Source: Capnocytophaga leadbetteri (GTDB lineage Bacteria; Bacteroidota; Bacteroidia; Flavobacteriales; Flavobacteriaceae). Taken from it: a DNA stretch of 64,000 bases. The stretch is from the NCBI RefSeq assembly GCF_003054025.1, contig NZ_QBKG01000002.1:163553-227552 (forward strand), read 5' to 3'. Position 1 is the stretch's first letter; each line of letters opens with the position of its first letter. Shown here one piece after another: positions 61,282-64,000 of this stretch. A program made the position numbers and the translations under genes. A model generated the notes under the pieces. The model saw nothing but the letters and a program-made list of their open reading frames with translations, ran no database searches and had not been told where the DNA came from.

Positions 61282-61895
61282 TGAAAACTCTTTTCTTATT
61301 ATTGAGCCTCTGCGCTCCTTTTTTCCTTATAGCCCAGCCCCTTACTGCCGAACAATCTGCCCAGTTCAAAGCACAGCTTATCGCTAAAACTCGTACGTTA
61401 CAAACAATGCAAGCAGATTTCCAGCAGAAGAAACACCTCGATTTTATGAGCAAAGATATCGAGACCTTTGGCAAAATGGCTTTTGCTAAACCTTCACAAC
61501 TCAATTGGCAATACACTAAGCCCTACCAATATCGTATTATCTTTCAGAAAGATAATATTACGGTGAATGATGCTGGTAAAGTATCACAAATAAAAGCTGA
61601 TAACAAAGTTTTTAAGAAAATTAATCATCTTATTATCAGCTCAGTTACCGGTGATATGTTTGACGAGAAAGAGTTTACTATCAGTCTTTCGCAATCAGGC
61701 AAGCATACTCTTGTGAAGTTGTTGCCTAAAGATAAAACCCTGCTGAAGTATATACGCGAGATTAACCTTTATTTTGATGCCCAATATTTAGTAGACCGCG
61801 TGAAACTCATCGAACCTACTGCCGATTATACCGAAATTATTTTTACTAACAAAAAACTAAATACCTCTATTGATGAAGCGAATTTTAAAATATAG
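61281..61895 (+). CDS. LolA-like outer-membrane lipoprotein carrier
   Basis: This 204-residue protein has a signal peptide (ending FFLIAQ) and the LolA fold: LQTMQADFQQKKHLDFMSKDIETFGKMAFAKPSQLNWQYTKPYQYRIIFQ and ISSVTGDMFDEKEFTISL. It is the divergent type found in flexirubin-like clusters rather than a general LolA, judging by its neighbours. The next gene starts inside its 3' end. Confidence 0.82.
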   Translation: MKTLFLLLSLCAPFFLIAQPLTAEQSAQFKAQLIAKTRTLQTMQADFQQKKHLDFMSKDIETFGKMAFAKPSQLNWQYTKPYQYRIIFQKDNITVNDAGKVSQIKADNKVFKKINHLIISSVTGDMFDEKEFTISLSQSGKHTLVKLLPKDKTLLKYIREINLYFDAQYLVDRVKLIEPTADYTEIIFTNKKLNTSIDEANFKI

Positions 61896-62469
61896 TCTGC
61901 TGTTACTTGTAGGCTGTTCTACGCCTTATCAACTCCCCTCACAATACCAGTTAGCACCAAAAACTACAGAAACGGTCAAGAATCCGCATTTTTCAGTAGG
62001 CGAACAATACCTCTATCGTGCTACTATAACGGCATATGGACATACTTTTAGCGGACTTTTAGCAGCTAAAATCACTGCTGATAACGCTTGGCGAGTGGCT
62101 CTCACTACCGATTTTGGCAATACTCTTTTTGATTTCGAAAAGAAAGAGGGTAGGGTAGAGGTCAATTATGCCCTTCCTGACCTCAATCGCAAAGTTATAA
62201 TCAATACACTTACAGCCGATTTTCAGAAATTACTGCAAACTCATTTTGTTGTCATTCAAAAATATGTTGATGGCACTACAGAGGTACAACAGTGTAGCGT
62301 TGGAAGTGATATAGTTTATCTGTTTACTTCAGGCACTAACCTTTCTAAGCAGCTTAATATGAAAGCCAAAAACTTATACACAACCTTTACCTATACCCCT
62401 GATAATATAACTATAGAGCACCACACCCTTAAGATTCAAATAGTTTTAGAACCCATTCATAATTATTAA
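61873..62469 (+). CDS. Uncharacterised lipoprotein
   Basis: This 198-residue protein has a lipoprotein signal (MKRILKYSLLLLVGCSTPYQL, Cys15). The mature part is beta-rich (HFSVGEQYLYRATITAYGHTFSGLLAAKITADNAWRVALTTDFGNTLFDFEKKEGRVEVNYALP). I do not recognise a named family. Position next to LolA-like and hotdog genes matches the small lipoprotein of flexirubin/aryl-polyene clusters. It overlaps the LolA-like gene by 23 nt. Confidence 0.75.
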   Translation: MKRILKYSLLLLVGCSTPYQLPSQYQLAPKTTETVKNPHFSVGEQYLYRATITAYGHTFSGLLAAKITADNAWRVALTTDFGNTLFDFEKKEGRVEVNYALPDLNRKVIINTLTADFQKLLQTHFVVIQKYVDGTTEVQQCSVGSDIVYLFTSGTNLSKQLNMKAKNLYTTFTYTPDNITIEHHTLKIQIVLEPIHNY

Positions 62470-62492
62470 TTGCCAACTTTCAATTGTTAAAG

Positions 62493-62861
62493 ATGTTAAA
62501 AGATTTTTATACCCTCAATACCTTACAACAAATAGCAGCTAACACTTATCTTTGTACGCTAACCCTCAATGCTGAGCACCCTATATTCAAAGGTCATTTT
62601 CCTAATAATCCCGTTACACCAGGGGTGTGTATGATGCAAATCGTCAAAAACCTCACCGAGCAAATCACAGGTCACCAACTGCAGCTTACCCAGATGCTCA
62701 ATGTAAAATTTACGGCGCTCATCAACCCAGAGCTTCATCCTTTCTTGCAACTTTCACTCAGTTTGCAAACCCAAGACGGACAAGTGTTAGTAAAAAGCGA
62801 TACCTCATACGAAAACATTATAGCCCTAAAACTTACGAATAGCTATAGAATACAGTCATAA
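62493..62861 (+). CDS. Hotdog-fold 3-hydroxyacyl-ACP dehydratase-like protein
   Basis: This 122-residue protein has the FabZ-like signature HPIFKGHFPNNPVTPGVCMMQIVKN, in which the His of GHFP is catalytic in dehydratases. The rest fits a single hotdog domain. In flexirubin/aryl-polyene pathways such enzymes dehydrate the growing polyene. ATG 62493 is preferred to the TTG nine bases upstream. It is the last gene of the operon starting at 60553. Confidence 0.82.
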   Translation: MLKDFYTLNTLQQIAANTYLCTLTLNAEHPIFKGHFPNNPVTPGVCMMQIVKNLTEQITGHQLQLTQMLNVKFTALINPELHPFLQLSLSLQTQDGQVLVKSDTSYENIIALKLTNSYRIQS

Positions 62862-62938
62862 ATAGTTCGTTTCCTTATCACATTATCTTTAGTGAAAAAA
62901 AATAGCTTAAAAAGTTTCACTATCTAAAATAAAAGAAT

Positions 62939-62946
62939 TACTTTTG
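62939..62946 (+). promoter_or_regulatory. -7 element upstream of the 201-residue ORF
   Basis: TACTTTTG with a weak TTTC 20 nt upstream; leader of about 50 nt. Confidence 0.45.
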
Positions 62947-63002
62947 CGGGCAATTTTTAGAAAAACACAGTCCCAAAATATAACTAAAATAACAAATTAA
63001 TA

Positions 63003-63608
63003 GTGGAAAAGGAAAGAAAGAATTTTACTGAGAAGAGTTATGAGAAGCTGAAAAATGCAATTCAAGAAATTGTAAATGAAGAAGATAGAAAAGATGTATA
63101 CGTTTTGTCTCTCTGCTATACTTGTGATGATGAAGACTTGCGATTTCCTAAGGTTACACTGAGCTATAATACCCTTTCAAATGTAAAAGAAGAAAGCTAT
63201 AATGCTGCATCAAAAGAAGATGCAAAGTGGAATTATGACTATTGGTTACAAACTGAAATTGAAACTATAGGAGGTAAGAAAGATAAACAACTCAAACAGT
63301 GGTTTGCTAAAACACCTTATTTTTATTCTGACGAAGAAAACGACCGTGCTATCGAGGAAGACGAAGAGTTATATGAAAAGATTCTCAAAAAAGGCGATAG
63401 ATTCACTAAAGAATTTATCAAAGAGGTGATAGCACTTGCCAAACGTCTTATAGATGAAGGAGAAATAGAGAAGGTTTTCACACGTAATATACCTATTATT
63501 ATTCACCAACAGGAATTTGAAGAAACTCCTATCCTTTGGACGAAAAAAGCCAACCCTACCAAACTTATCAAAGAGTTTTTAGACTACTTTGATGGAGATG
63601 ATGAATAA
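63003..63608 (+). CDS. Uncharacterised acidic protein (possibly DUF4303-like)
   Basis: This 201-residue, highly charged protein has no signal or membrane helix. YVLSLCYTCDDEDLRFPKVTLSYNTL and EDAKWNYDYWLQTEIETIG resemble, in my memory, DUF4303-type proteins, some of which are immunity proteins of toxin systems; I am not sure of this. It starts at GTG 63003. It stands alone with its own promoter and terminator, and no toxin gene is adjacent. Confidence 0.65.
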   Translation: MEKERKNFTEKSYEKLKNAIQEIVNEEDRKDVYVLSLCYTCDDEDLRFPKVTLSYNTLSNVKEESYNAASKEDAKWNYDYWLQTEIETIGGKKDKQLKQWFAKTPYFYSDEENDRAIEEDEELYEKILKKGDRFTKEFIKEVIALAKRLIDEGEIEKVFTRNIPIIIHQQEFEETPILWTKKANPTKLIKEFLDYFDGDDE

Positions 63609-63636
63609 TTAAATAATTAGTATATAATAAAGAATT

Positions 63637-63667
63637 AAGCTGCCTTACTAAAAGCAGCTTTTTTTGT
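63637..63667 (+). terminator. Terminator after the 201-residue ORF
   Basis: AAGCTGC and GCAGCTT form a 7-bp stem with a 10-nt loop, followed by T7. Confidence 0.8.
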
Positions 63668-63668
63668 T

Positions 63669-63770
63669 CCCACTCGTCCCTCCCGTCCCACCTGTCCCAC
63701 CTGTCCCACAATCGCCTATGCGTCTCGCATCCCAGCCCTCCCAGCCTTCTCAATCCTCCCATTCCTCCCA
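63669..63770 (-). other. C-rich tract with G-quadruplex potential on the minus strand
   Basis: Between 63669 and 63707 the plus strand has six CCC runs with spacers of 6, 1, 2, 6 and 6 nt, so the minus strand fits the G-quadruplex rule. CT-rich sequence with more CCC runs continues to about 63770. The rest of the gap to 64000 holds AT-rich sequence and the promoter below; I see no gene. Confidence 0.7.
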
Positions 63771-63852
63771 AAAAACTTCACTTCCCTAACCACTGATTTC
63801 CAACCACTTAACAATTTCCCTCAAAAAAACTTCAAAAAAAGTTGTCAAAAAA

Positions 63853-63883
63853 TTTGCAGAATTAAAAAAACGCCGTACCTTTG
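63853..63883 (+). promoter_or_regulatory. Strong promoter, probably of an rRNA operon beyond the window
   Basis: TTTG (63853-63856) and TACCTTTG (63876-63883) are 19 nt apart. The transcript that follows has no ORF and carries ACATTGACATAA and AAAGAATCGAGTGAA, wording I associate with leaders of Bacteroidota rRNA operons. The rRNA itself is not in the window, so the assignment is inference. Confidence 0.5.
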
Positions 63884-64000
63884 CACCCGCAAATGAGACG
63901 ATAAGGCTCTTGCAAGAAGAAACAACACGTACATTGACATAATGTTGTACAGCACAAAATAAGATTTAAAGAATCGAGTGAAACCTGAAGTCAATAACTT

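Noticed and set aside
63568..63771. Minus-strand ORF rich in Gly, Trp and Arg
   Set aside because: It is the translation of the repetitive G-rich strand and overlaps a terminator and the real 63003-63608 gene; no promoter or family match.
63900..64000. Start of 16S rRNA
   Set aside because: No conserved 16S 5' sequence is present before the window ends; only a leader-like region is visible.

Overview
The window is a stretch of an AT-rich Bacteroidota chromosome, most likely a member of the Flavobacteriaceae, and Capnocytophaga is my best guess at the genus. Supporting this are the TAnnTTTG promoter elements with a TTTG box about 19-20 nt upstream, the absence of Shine-Dalgarno sites, a fused SecDF, a Na+-NQR operon, a type IX secretion (type B) C-terminal domain on a giant surface protein, and family-specific genes such as DUF3098, DUF4295 and DUF6427. 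The genus itself is inference. I see no tRNA, CRISPR array or insertion sequence.

Layout. 1-12.9 kb holds mostly plus-strand housekeeping and envelope genes: YtxH (partial), secDF, lpd, proline dehydrogenase, an ftsX-DUF3098-uppP-PAP2-methyltransferase operon, two tandem ApbE flavin transferases (the second degenerate) and mtnN. 13-17.4 kb has an M64 metallopeptidase facing a GT9-aroQ-ogt-GSCFA operon. 17.4-23.2 kb (minus) has a sulfatase-beta-galactosidase operon and a TlpA-like lipoprotein. 23.8-30.8 kb (minus) is a complete nqrABCDEF operon with an unrecognised four-helix membrane protein between nqrA and nqrB. The ApbE proteins at 10-12 kb are the enzymes expected to attach FMN to NqrB and NqrC. 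31-32.7 kb has ftsY and the rpmB-rpmG-DUF4295 operon.

32.8-40.6 kb (minus) is a defence island: a type III-like restriction-modification pair (res-mod) followed by a Hachiman system (hamA-hamB). The hamB gene is split by an extra AGGT unit in a three-copy tetranucleotide repeat. Removing one unit would restore one continuous protein of about 705 residues, so the system looks switched off or recently broken.

40.7-47.2 kb (minus) has dnaK, clpB and metK. dnaK and clpB share a sigma-54-like promoter with a TGACAAAATG-type element just upstream. metK has a SAM-II riboswitch with a possible alternative pairing as expression platform. 47.2-54.6 kb has envelope genes: a small outer-membrane protein, a LolC-like permease whose start overlaps that of the divergent namZ, a U32 peptidase-family protein, a ferredoxin, a small barrel protein, a Rieske-like lipoprotein that appears to start at CTG, DUF6427 and upp.

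54.7-60.4 kb has a small barrel protein and a 1666-residue surface protein built of nine nearly identical repeats joined by Thr-rich linkers. 60.5-62.9 kb has a short operon (deacetylase, LolA-like, lipoprotein, hotdog dehydratase-like) resembling part of an aryl-polyene/flexirubin cluster. The last 400 bases hold a C-rich tract with G-quadruplex potential on the minus strand and a strong promoter whose leader resembles that of an rRNA operon starting just beyond the window.
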